Below are positions 1-5,660 of a stretch of DNA of 10,856 bases, piece after piece; the first letter of the stretch is position 1, and every line of letters starts with the position of its first letter. Under the pieces are notes generated by a model. It was not told where the DNA came from. It worked only from the letters and a program-made list of their open reading frames with translations, and did no database searches. The position numbers were made by a program, and so were the translations under genes. The stretch comes from Bacillota bacterium (GTDB taxonomy: Bacteria; Bacillota_E; Sulfobacillia; Sulfobacillales; Sulfobacillaceae), in contig JAKAAL010000071.1 in the NCBI GenBank assembly GCA_021802375.1, positions 1 through 10,856 on the forward strand, written 5' to 3'.

Positions 1-25
1 GACGCCCAACACCTGCGTCAATCAT
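1..25 (-). CDS. Possible start of a downstream gene, cut by the window edge
   Basis: An AGGAGG sequence on the minus strand lies three bases before an ATG (25-23) that opens a frame reading MIDAGVGR to the window edge. It follows moaE in the same direction after a 73-base gap. Only eight codons are visible, so the product cannot be named. The peptide is faintly like the N-terminus of MoaA (M-I-D-x-x-GR before YLRxSxTDRC), and a molybdenum cofactor gene would fit next to moaE, but that is speculation. Confidence 0.4.
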
Positions 26-71
26 GGCCCTCCTGGCCTGAGCCGGACAAACCAACCTTGGCCGCCCGCGC

Positions 72-90
72 ACGGCGGCGCATCCGCCGT
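72..90. other. Perfect 7-bp hairpin downstream of moaE
   Basis: ACGGCGG (72-78) and CCGCCGT (84-90) are perfect complements around a five-base loop, just past the moaE stop codon. There is no U-run on either strand, so it is not a standard intrinsic terminator. It could stabilise the moaE mRNA end or separate moaE from the possible gene at 1-25. Confidence 0.4.
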
Positions 91-98
91 CCCTAGGC

Positions 99-524
99 TT
101 AGCCGGATGCCGGATCGTCGTGCCAGGCTTCGCTGCCATCGGCCCATAACTCTTTCTTCCAAATCGGTACCGTCTCTTTGAGCCGGTCAATTCCTCGCTG
201 GCAGGCTAAGAACACGGGGCCGCGGTGGGGACCGGAGACGGCCACCAGGACACTCGCCTCACTCACAGCGAGGCGCCCCACCCGATGTCGCATCACGACG
301 TGGCGCACATCAAATTCCTCTTTGAGCGCCTCGCCGATGCGTCTCATCTCCTTTTCAGCCATGGCCTGATAGGCTTGATATTCAATCCCCTGCGAAGCAC
401 GGCCCTCAAATTCATTGCGCACTACGCCTAAGAAGGCCGCGATGCCTCCGCAAGCAGGGTCAGACACATCCGCCAGTGCCCGTTCGATGTCCAACCCGTC
501 AGTGGTGACTTCATACCGATCCAT
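99..524 (-). CDS. moaE: Molybdopterin synthase catalytic subunit MoaE
   Basis: MoaE is the large subunit of the cytosolic molybdopterin synthase. With MoaD thiocarboxylate as sulfur donor it converts cyclic pyranopterin monophosphate into molybdopterin in molybdenum cofactor synthesis. The 141-residue length is normal. Visible family marks are VVRN (35-37 region, Arg36), the SGPHRG turn with His100 and Arg101, Lys116 in RLKETVP and Lys123/Lys124 in PIWKKE; the last lysines match the essential lysines of E. coli MoaE. The ATG is preceded by GGGGAG at a good distance, and the stop is TAA. The partner gene moaD lies about 760 bases upstream in the same direction, but a plus-strand gene sits between them, so the two are probably not in one simple transcript. 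Identification is secure from sequence motifs; the function is known from the family. Confidence 0.96.
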   Translation of the reverse strand: MDRYEVTTDGLDIERALADVSDPACGGIAAFLGVVRNEFEGRASQGIEYQAYQAMAEKEMRRIGEALKEEFDVRHVVMRHRVGRLAVSEASVLVAVSGPHRGPVFLACQRGIDRLKETVPIWKKELWADGSEAWHDDPASG

Positions 525-760
525 TGCGTCTGCTCCCCATCCTCTTCATCGCCGCCGTCGATCGGCGAAAAACTCCTCACGGTATCAAAGCCCTTCCTAG
601 CAAGTCTATCAAAAGTTTAAGCAGACGCGTTTCCTTCTGACCATTTTCGGCCGCATGCTATCTGGAGCGAACGCAAAACCTGCCAGGAATCCCGTATCCC
701 TCCCATGCTAACCTGACCATAGAAAGCAGGCCTTACCTTATAAGCAAGGAGGACAGCCAC
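525..760. other. Divergent intergenic region, moaE / plus-strand gene
   Basis: These 236 bases must hold promoters for both flanking genes. For the plus strand a weak candidate is CTGACC (637-642), a 16-base spacer and TATCTG (659-664), preceded by TG-C as in an extended -10. For moaE I see only a poor match (TTGATA ... TTTGAT on the minus strand). An 8-base inverted repeat, GCGTCTGC (526-533) and GCAGACGC (621-628), brackets the moaE leader. A short GC-rich hairpin lies near 549-568. No ORF here looks real. Confidence 0.35.
746..752 (+). promoter_or_regulatory. Strong Shine-Dalgarno AAGGAGG for the 761-1153 gene
   Basis: AAGGAGG is eight bases before ATG 761 and thirteen bases before the alternative ATG 766. 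Spacing favours 761, but the protein read from 766 looks far more natural, so this site does not settle the start. Confidence 0.7.
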
Positions 761-1153
761 ATGCCATGGCCTTGGCCAGCAAGGCGGCTCTCTCCTACGC
801 GAAAGACGAGTTGGGAGGTGTTCCCTCACGCGAAAGGCTCTCAAGGCATTAGATCACCAACGATTCACCATCCAGGCGACGGTGGGTGGCGCGAAGCCAC
901 CCTCCGCACGATCCTTCTTCTGGATGTTCGGCGCGCTCAAGATGGCCTTCTTCTCACCGATCATCTCTGGTTCACCTGTGGCACGACGTTCGACCGTCTT
1001 CATCTGCATCCCGGCGACCGCATTCAGTTCGACGCGCGCGTCGCGCCTTACAAAAAAGGATATCAGGGCCCGCGTGCCGAGAAAACGGGAGAAGCCTGGT
1101 GGGAAGTCGACTATCGACTAGAACGCCCAACTAAGGCCATCAAACTCCGGTAA
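761..1153 (+). CDS. Conserved uncharacterised small beta-rich protein, apparently frameshifted at its 5' end
   Basis: The open frame codes for 130 residues. From about residue 46 it looks like a genuine conserved protein: TLRTILLLDVR, LLLTDHLWFTCG, LHPGDRIQFDARV, YKKGYQG, then DYRLERPTKAIKL. The short strands, GD turn and basic tail suggest a small beta-barrel, perhaps OB-like; I know of similar uncharacterised Bacillota proteins but cannot name a function. The first 43 residues are rich in Pro, Arg and Trp and do not look like protein. Reading from ATG 766 gives a natural helix (MALASKAALSYAKDELGG, then VPSRE). Adding one base in the AAA run at 833-835 and one in the G-rich stretch near 881-889 would join three frames into one smooth 129-residue protein with REKALKALDHQRFTIQATVG in the middle. 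Either the gene is decaying or the sequence has two homopolymer errors. It is convergent with moaD and divergent from moaE. Confidence 0.7.
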   Translation: MPWPWPARRLSPTRKTSWEVFPHAKGSQGIRSPTIHHPGDGGWREATLRTILLLDVRRAQDGLLLTDHLWFTCGTTFDRLHLHPGDRIQFDARVAPYKKGYQGPRAEKTGEAWWEVDYRLERPTKAIKLR

Positions 1154-1177
1154 ATTTCTGCCTCGAAATCACTGCCC

Positions 1178-1212
1178 AGCTGTTTGAGGCCGCGGCTTTC
1201 CGCGTGCCAGCT
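1178..1212. terminator. Imperfect hairpin between convergent genes, possible terminator
   Basis: GGCCGCGG (1188-1195) pairs with CCGCGTGCC (1200-1208) with one bulged T and a short loop. AGCTG (1178-1182) and CAGCT (1208-1212) could extend it as an alternative outer stem. It lies between the convergent ends of the 761-1153 gene and moaD. Neither strand has a clear U-run, so termination is a weak inference. Confidence 0.3.
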
Positions 1213-1285
1213 CTTGTTTCCGCAAGGCGCCGACAGGATTCAGGCGGCAGGGGCTCGGGCCACGCTGATCGCCAACCTCCAGGCA

Positions 1286-1537
1286 TTAGCCTCCGCTCAT
1301 CGGCGGAATCACCGCAACCTCATCGTGGGGCTGAAGGACTTGATCGAGCGGTGCCCAGACATGATTCACGCTAAACATCCACTGTTCCAGCGGAGCCTGC
1401 AAATGAGGCGCTAGAACTTCGCGATAGAGGGTTTCAATCGTGGTGCCCGGGGCCACTTCCAATTCCCATCGGTCACGGTTCATACGGTCGCGTGCAAACG
1501 AGAAGAATAATAACGTCACCGACGTCAAAGGCGTCAT
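1286..1537 (-). CDS. moaD: Molybdopterin synthase small subunit MoaD (ubiquitin-like sulfur carrier)
   Basis: MoaD is the beta-grasp sulfur carrier of molybdopterin synthase. Its C-terminal Gly-Gly is adenylated and thiocarboxylated, then docks into MoaE. The frame encodes 83 residues ending IPPMSGG directly before TAA, with the beta-grasp pattern VTLLFFSFARD, LEVAPGTTIETL, FSVNHVWAPLDQVLQPHDEVAVIPP. The start is unclear. ATG 1537 has its best ribosome-site match (AAAGGG) directly against it, while TTG at 1528-1526 lies nine bases after AAAGGG and would give a protein opening (M)TSVTLLF, closer to the usual MoaD beginning. An in-frame TAG blocks any earlier start. The gene is divergent from the L,D-transpeptidase gene with only 34 bases between their start codons, so its promoter must overlap that gene or this gap. 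Confidence 0.92.
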   Translation of the reverse strand: MTPLTSVTLLFFSFARDRMNRDRWELEVAPGTTIETLYREVLAPHLQAPLEQWMFSVNHVWAPLDQVLQPHDEVAVIPPMSGG

Positions 1538-1562
1538 CCCTTTCTCGATATGACCCTATCCT

Positions 1563-1570
1563 AGGAGGTG
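1563..1570 (+). promoter_or_regulatory. Shine-Dalgarno AGGAGGTG unusually close to its start codon
   Basis: AGGAGGTG is a near-complete anti-16S match, but only three bases separate AGGAGG from ATG 1572. An in-frame TGA at 1551 excludes upstream starts. The next conventional start in frame is TTG 1590, 21 bases away; a CTG at 1578 would have nine-base spacing. Confidence 0.6.
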
Positions 1571-1571
1571 T

Positions 1572-2195
1572 ATGGTTCTGCTGCCCATCTTGCCTGTCCC
1601 CTTAAGCGCGGGCGTAGGCGTCGCCCAGGTTGAGCGCGTGGCCTTGCCCTCGCCGCCCTGGCCTTATGGTCTCGGCCCCCATCTCGACGGCGACGAACGC
1701 TGGCTTAAGATCGATCTCTCCAACCAGACCCTCACCGCATACCAAGGCAGCACAGCGGTCCGCGAAATGCCCATATCCTCAGGAGTGCGCCCCCAGTGGA
1801 CCACGCCCAACGGCACCTTTTGGATCTACCGCAAGATTGCGGACGATCGCATGCGAGGTTACGATCAGCGCAGTGGCGAACGCTGGGACGTGGCCCACGT
1901 GCCCTGGGCTCAATACTTCAAGGACGGCATCGCCATCCATGGGGCCTGGTGGAATCACCGCTTTGGCATCCCCAAAAGCCATGGCTGCATTCAAGTGCCC
2001 ACCCGGACGTTCAATCCCCATCCAGGCAATACGCCCGACGATGCCGCCTGGCTGTACCGCTTCACCACCGTCGGCACCATGGTTAGGATTGTGGGGACCA
2101 CCCCGGAGCGTTGCTTGAGCCAACCTTTGCCCTATCCGAAGGCGTCAACCGTTCTGCTGATTGGCGCCACGTTCGGCGCATCATCCAACCCGTGA
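1572..2195 (+). CDS. L,D-transpeptidase, YkuD family
   Basis: YkuD-type enzymes use a catalytic cysteine to form 3-3 peptidoglycan crosslinks or attach proteins to the wall, acting outside the membrane. Of 207 residues, about 43-176 form the catalytic domain: WLKIDLSNQTLTAYQG, TTPNGTFWI, then IHGAWW (His123) and FGIPKSHGCIQV with Ser136, His137, Gly138 and Cys139. This is the full HG...SHGC signature, with Gln where Arg is more usual after SHGCI. Residues 1-19 (MVLLPILPVPLSAGVGVAQ) are hydrophobic with small residues and resemble a signal peptide, but lack the usual basic N-terminal charge, which makes the start doubtful together with the close ribosome site. The last 30 or so residues lie beyond the domain and are encoded antisense to the lgt 3' end. 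There is no LysM or other wall-binding domain. It could be a spore-cortex or a vegetative enzyme. Confidence 0.93.
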   Translation: MVLLPILPVPLSAGVGVAQVERVALPSPPWPYGLGPHLDGDERWLKIDLSNQTLTAYQGSTAVREMPISSGVRPQWTTPNGTFWIYRKIADDRMRGYDQRSGERWDVAHVPWAQYFKDGIAIHGAWWNHRFGIPKSHGCIQVPTRTFNPHPGNTPDDAAWLYRFTTVGTMVRIVGTTPERCLSQPLPYPKASTVLLIGATFGASSNP

Positions 2196-2913
2196 ATACC
2201 AAAATGGGGGGAGTAAAAATTTGCATCAGAGTCAAGAATCCGATCCCCCAATGGGGATTGATATAATGCACCAAATACAGCGGATTATCGCGCGTCGTTT
2301 CCCCGATCACACCCCGCAGCAGCGCGTAGTAGAACATGGCCGACCAAAACTGATAGCCGGGAGGCGGCGTCCGGTATCGTTCGATCCAAAAATAGCGAAT
2401 GATCAAGATTACCCCAATCGCCGATCCCCAAAGCTGCTCGGGCCATCGTCCAAAACCGAACGCCGTCATTCTGCCCAGCACCTCATGGTTGAAGATGTTT
2501 CCAATGCGAACCATAAAGATGCCAAGCCCGATGCCCGGAACCATCCAGTCGATGAGGTGGTTAAAGGTCAACGGCGATTGGCGAAGTTGATACCAAAGGG
2601 CCAGCACACCAGCTCCGACGGCACCATCGTAGGCGAGGCCGCCATCCCAAATCTTCAAGGCTTGAACGGGATCCGTCCAGATCCACGCCGGATCGTTGGC
2701 CAAAACAAACACCAGGCGCGCCCCCACCACGCCGGCAATCACCGTCCAAAAGGTAATGTTGGCCAATTGGTCGGGGTCTTCTCCCAGTTCGCGACCTCGC
2801 TCGACCAGATACCAGGCGCCCCCCAAAATAGCTAGCACCATGAAAATTCCATACCAATGGACCCCAATCGGTCCGATGTGAAACGCGAACGGATTAAGCC
2901 GTGGAATCAGCAT
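2083..2913 (-). CDS. lgt: Phosphatidylglycerol:prolipoprotein diacylglyceryl transferase Lgt, unusual active site
   Basis: Lgt is a polytopic inner-membrane enzyme that moves diacylglyceryl from phosphatidylglycerol to the lipobox cysteine of prolipoproteins. The 276 residues show the N-terminal FHIGPIGVHWYGIFMVLA, several hydrophobic helices, the signature MVRIGNIFNHEVLGR (133-148, Arg136 and Asn139), and a late Arg in TTRDNP (208). Two sites depart from the E. coli pattern: IWDGGLAYDGAVG has Asp96 where the family usually has the essential His of HGG (His103 in E. coli), and NGE is NHE. The final 26 residues extend past the last membrane helix, are basic and overlap the transpeptidase gene by 113 bases. 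The start ATG has GAGGGGG just upstream and an AGGAGG that straddles the hemL stop. It lies 21 bases after hemL and is probably cotranscribed. It is an Lgt-family protein; normal activity is less certain. Confidence 0.9.
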   Translation of the reverse strand: MLIPRLNPFAFHIGPIGVHWYGIFMVLAILGGAWYLVERGRELGEDPDQLANITFWTVIAGVVGARLVFVLANDPAWIWTDPVQALKIWDGGLAYDGAVGAGVLALWYQLRQSPLTFNHLIDWMVPGIGLGIFMVRIGNIFNHEVLGRMTAFGFGRWPEQLWGSAIGVILIIRYFWIERYRTPPPGYQFWSAMFYYALLRGVIGETTRDNPLYLVHYINPHWGIGFLTLMQIFTPPILVFTGWMMRRTWRQSAERLTPSDRAKVGSSNAPGWSPQS

Positions 2914-2934
2914 GATTTTCCCCCTCAGAACCTC

Positions 2935-4215
2935 CTAAAGTTCGGAAAACACCTCGTCTGCGGCGTTCAGCGTCTCTTCGATGTTCTGTACCGTATGCGC
3001 CTCGGAGACAAACATCGTTTCATACATGGAGGGCGGCATAAAAATACCACGCCTCAACATGCCATGAAAATACGTGCGATACCGTTTGTCATTGCCCGAT
3101 TGCACCTCGGCGAAATTCTTCGGCGGGCGGTCCCTAAAGAAGAGGCTCATCATTCCTCCGACGGTGCTCGTGCTGACTGCAATGCCTCGTCTTCGAGCCC
3201 GCTCTCGAAGACCCTGAGCTAACATCTGCACGCGCTGCTCCAGATCCCGGTAAAAACCGTCGCCTAAAGCAGATATGGTTCGCAACTGCGCCAAACCCGC
3301 GGCCATCGCCAGGGGATTGCCGCTTAAGGTGCCAGCTTGATAAACGGAACCTAGGGGGGCTACCCAGTTCATCAAGGCCTTCGAGCCCCCGTAGGCGCCA
3401 ACGGGCATGCCTGCACCGATCACCTTGGCTAACGTGACTAGGTCGGGCTCTACCCCAAAACGCCCGGCTGCCCCCTGCCATCCCACCCGAAACCCGCTCA
3501 TGACCTCATCAAAGATGAGGAGGCTGCCCCACTTCGTGGTCAGCTCGCGCAAGGACTCTAAAAACCCCGGCTCCGGCCCCACGGTGCCCATGTTGCCTGC
3601 GACGGGTTCGACAATGACGGCGGCAATCTCACCCCCCTGACGCTGAAACGTCTCAGCGACTGCCTGGCGGTCGTTAAAATCCATGGTGAGCGTGAGACCC
3701 GTCATTTGACCCGGCACTCCCGCCGAATCCGGCACACCCAAGGTGGCAGCTCCCGACCCAGCTCGGACCAGCAACGAATCGTGATGGCCGTGGTAGCATC
3801 CGCTAAATTTCAGCACCAGAGAACGGCCCGTGGCGGCTCGAGCCACGCGTAGCGCAGACATCGTGGCCTCCGTGCCCGAGTTGACCAGGCGCACCATCTG
3901 AAGTCCGGGATAGGCGGCAATCAAGCATTCGGCCATTTCAACCTCGAGGCGGGTAGGCGCGCCAAAACTGGTACCATGCACCGCTTGGGTTTGAATCGCC
4001 GAAACCACGGCCGGATGCGCATGACCCAGTATCAAGGGACCATAGCTCATCACATAGTCCAGGTAGGCACGTCCTTCGTCGTCAAACAGCCGAGGGCCAA
4101 GGCCCTTGGCGGCCATAAACGGTGTGCCTCCCACCCCGCGAAAAGATCGAACGGGGCTCGACACCCCTCCCGGCATAGCCGATTGCGAGCGAGCCCACCA
4201 CTGATCCTGATCCAT
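2935..4215 (-). CDS. hemL: Glutamate-1-semialdehyde 2,1-aminomutase
   Basis: This PLP enzyme isomerises glutamate-1-semialdehyde to 5-aminolevulinate, the last step of the C5 route to haem, sirohaem and cobalamin. From ATG 4215 it has 426 residues, the same as E. coli HemL. Visible are PGGVSSPVRSF near the start, VNSGTEATMSA (111-121), GCYHGHHD, IVEPVAGNMG, FDEVMSGFRV with Asp236, TLAKVIGAGMPVGAYGG with the PLP lysine Lys264, and YQAGTLSGNP. A TTG four codons upstream (4227) is in frame, but no ribosome site precedes it, and GGGGGAG lies between it and the ATG, so I chose the ATG; the site is only three bases from it. It starts 22 bases after the ychF stop and precedes lgt by 21 bases. The rest of the hem genes are not here, so it may be the sole copy or a second one. 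Confidence 0.96.
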   Translation of the reverse strand: MDQDQWWARSQSAMPGGVSSPVRSFRGVGGTPFMAAKGLGPRLFDDEGRAYLDYVMSYGPLILGHAHPAVVSAIQTQAVHGTSFGAPTRLEVEMAECLIAAYPGLQMVRLVNSGTEATMSALRVARAATGRSLVLKFSGCYHGHHDSLLVRAGSGAATLGVPDSAGVPGQMTGLTLTMDFNDRQAVAETFQRQGGEIAAVIVEPVAGNMGTVGPEPGFLESLRELTTKWGSLLIFDEVMSGFRVGWQGAAGRFGVEPDLVTLAKVIGAGMPVGAYGGSKALMNWVAPLGSVYQAGTLSGNPLAMAAGLAQLRTISALGDGFYRDLEQRVQMLAQGLRERARRRGIAVSTSTVGGMMSLFFRDRPPKNFAEVQSGNDKRYRTYFHGMLRRGIFMPPSMYETMFVSEAHTVQNIEETLNAADEVFSEL

Positions 4216-4237
4216 AGACTCCCCCAATTTCGTGAAT

Positions 4238-5302
4238 TCAGACGTTAAAGCGAAAGTTGACGACGTCGCCGTCTTGCATCACGTACTCCTTACCCTCCAG
4301 GCGCACCAGCCCAGCCTCCCTCGCCTTGGCCATGCTCCCCGAGGCCATCAAATCGTTAAAGGTCACGATTTCAGCCCGGATAAAGCCCCGTTCGATATCC
4401 GAATGAATCTTGCCCGCCGCCTCTTTGGCCCGAGTGCCGCGGGTAATCGTCCACGCCCGCACTTCGTCTTCGCCCGCCGTAAGAAACGAAATGCAGCCGA
4501 GCTTTTCATACACGGCCTCGGCCACTCGGGCCGACCCCACTTCCTTAATGCCCAGGTCTTGCATGAAGACTTGACGGTCCTCTTCGGACAGACCCTTAAT
4601 CTCCTCTTCCATCTGACCGGCCATGGGCACAACCAGTGTGGCCTTTTGCTCCGCCCAGGCCATGATCGCTTCCTGGTCGGGATAGCTTTGACTTTGAAAC
4701 GTGGTGTCATCCAGATTGAGCACGCAGATCATCGGCTTTAAGGTTAAGAACTGGTAACCACTCAGCCAGCGTTCTTCTTCCGGACTCAAATCCACTTGGG
4801 CGAGCCGCTTGCCGTCTTCCATGGCCGCCAACAGGCGCTTGACCAACGCGAGTTCCGCCTGACCCTCTTTGGTGGGCTTTTTGGCCTGAGCGATACGTTC
4901 GGCGCGCTTCTCCAGCAGATCCATATCCGACAACGTCAGCTCGAGCTCCATGTCGTCGATGTCTTGACTGGGGTGGGCCAAACCATCCACCTCGGAAGAA
5001 AACCCTCTAACCACGTGAACTAGCGCATCCACCGCTCGCACGTCGTGCAAAAACCGGTTGGCGCCGCCGCTTTCGCGTTGGCTCAATCCGGGTACGTCGA
5101 CCACATTGAGCCACGCCGCCGTGAGCTTCTTCGGTTGATACAGGTTGGCCAGGGCCGTTAAGCGCGCATCGGGGATTGGCATCAATGCGCTATGCGAAAG
5201 CTTCTCTCCGCCGTAGGGATTCGTCGATATGCCAGCGGAGGTCAATAAATTGAAGACGGTCGTTTTCCCCGACCGTGGCAATCCGATTAACCCAACATCC
5301 AT
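4238..5302 (-). CDS. ychF: YchF/Ola1-family ATPase, divergent nucleotide-binding motifs
   Basis: YchF is an Obg-family P-loop protein that binds ATP rather than GTP, associates with ribosomes and affects stress responses. From ATG 5302 it has 354 residues: P-loop GLPRSGKTT (7-15), switch region DVPGL (69-73), a helical middle with many charged residues, base-recognition NLDD (196-199) in place of NKxD, and a C-terminal TGS-like domain ending GKEYVMQDGDVVNFRFNV. Most relatives have GLPNVGKST and DIAGLVxGAsxGxGLGN; here the P-loop is RSGKTT and the switch is shortened (QRESGGANRFL), placing it in a divergent branch. TTG 5311 is in frame three codons earlier, but GAGG lies ten bases before the ATG and the family normally begins right at MDVGLIGLP. 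It leads the ychF - hemL - lgt set. Confidence 0.93.
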   Translation of the reverse strand: MDVGLIGLPRSGKTTVFNLLTSAGISTNPYGGEKLSHSALMPIPDARLTALANLYQPKKLTAAWLNVVDVPGLSQRESGGANRFLHDVRAVDALVHVVRGFSSEVDGLAHPSQDIDDMELELTLSDMDLLEKRAERIAQAKKPTKEGQAELALVKRLLAAMEDGKRLAQVDLSPEEERWLSGYQFLTLKPMICVLNLDDTTFQSQSYPDQEAIMAWAEQKATLVVPMAGQMEEEIKGLSEEDRQVFMQDLGIKEVGSARVAEAVYEKLGCISFLTAGEDEVRAWTITRGTRAKEAAGKIHSDIERGFIRAEIVTFNDLMASGSMAKAREAGLVRLEGKEYVMQDGDVVNFRFNV

Positions 5303-5344
5303 GGCCTGCAATCCTCATCCTTCGTAACGTTTGGTTTCCCGTCC

Positions 5345-5353
5345 ATAGTAGCA
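5345..5353 (-). promoter_or_regulatory. Extended -10 promoter element upstream of ychF
   Basis: On the minus strand this reads TGCTACTAT, an extended -10 (TG-n-TACTAT) about 42 bases before the ychF ATG. No good -35 is visible; that position is taken by the 5356-5380 inverted repeat. The same ATGCTACT core precedes the small gene at 5388-5549. Confidence 0.45.
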
Positions 5354-5355
5354 TT

Positions 5356-5380
5356 AAGCGGGCGAAAGCGCCGCCCGCTT
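5356..5380. terminator. GC-rich hairpin between the 5388-5549 gene and ychF
   Basis: AAGCGGGCG (5356-5364) and CGCCCGCTT (5372-5380) form a perfect 9-bp stem with a seven-base loop, eight bases past the stop of the small upstream gene. There is no long U-run on the minus strand (AATGCT follows), so termination would be partial. It also covers the -35 region of the ychF promoter, so it could act as a protein-binding site. Confidence 0.5.
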
Positions 5381-5387
5381 TAATCAC

Positions 5388-5549
5388 CTAGTCTTGGTCC
5401 GCGTTTTCCACCGGATCCTTAGAATCGTGCTTAGATTGGCCCGGCCCCACCCCGGGCACGCGGTCGGCTTGGCTGAGATCGATCCCCAATTCCCGAGCCA
5501 CTTCTTCCTCGAATCGTTCGCGGCTAAGTTGTCGTAAATTTTTCGCCAT
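5388..5549 (-). CDS. Small hydrophilic protein resembling the first half of an alpha/beta-type spore protein (SASP)
   Basis: The 53-residue product starts MAKNLRQLSRERFEEEVARE and continues LGIDLSQADR. The part E-x-x-V-A-R-E-L-G-I-D-L recalls the helix of alpha/beta small acid-soluble spore proteins (EIAxELGIxL), which coat and protect DNA in dormant spores. The second SASP half (GxVGGxMVKxM) is missing; instead there is a Gly/Pro turn (VPGVGPGQ) and an acidic tail ending ENADQD. It may be a degenerate or distinct relative, or an unrelated short protein. ATG 5549 is favoured because AGGGGGC lies seven bases before it; the longer frame up to 5588 lacks such a site. An extended -10 (5579-5587) lies about 30 bases before the ATG, a suitable distance. 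It follows the OsmC-like gene after 111 bases, and the hairpin at 5356-5380 comes just after its stop. Confidence 0.65.
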   Translation of the reverse strand: MAKNLRQLSRERFEEEVARELGIDLSQADRVPGVGPGQSKHDSKDPVENADQD

Positions 5550-5578
5550 GGTTCCGCCCCCTTTCGCATCTTTGCACG

Positions 5579-5587
5579 AAAGTAGCA
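5579..5587 (-). promoter_or_regulatory. Extended -10 promoter element upstream of the small SASP-like gene
   Basis: The minus strand reads TGCTACTTT, with the same ATGCTACT core as the ychF promoter. Start of transcription about seven bases on would leave a leader of roughly 23 bases that still holds the GGGGG ribosome site. No -35 hexamer is convincing. Confidence 0.4.
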
Positions 5588-5660
5588 TCCCCGCTGGCCT
5601 AAGCCGGATACCCCGCAGTTCTTAGCAGCCAAGGAAGGACGCCTAGCCAGCGCCTAAGCG

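Noticed and set aside
525..640. Molybdenum cofactor riboswitch upstream of moaE
   Set aside because: I could not lay out the conserved Moco RNA helices; only simple inverted repeats are visible. A covariance-model search would decide.
617..844. Minus-strand ORF of 75 codons between moaE and the plus-strand gene
   Set aside because: It overlaps the ribosome site and start of the plus-strand gene, lacks its own ribosome site and resembles no protein.
2161..2835. Long plus-strand ORF of 224 codons antisense to lgt
   Set aside because: It has no ribosome site, its residues are rich in Arg, Pro and His with no domain, and the opposite strand clearly encodes Lgt.
4232..4741. Plus-strand ORF of 169 codons antisense to ychF
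   Set aside because: It mirrors the high-confidence YchF frame; there is no start signal and no recognisable protein.
5303..5311. Upstream TTG starts for ychF (5311), hemL (4227) and the nuclease (6836), and GTG starts for the UPF0173 gene (7567) and HAD gene (8243)
   Set aside because: Each has a nearby in-frame ATG with a better ribosome site, a family-typical N-terminus or an ATGA overlap with the gene before it.
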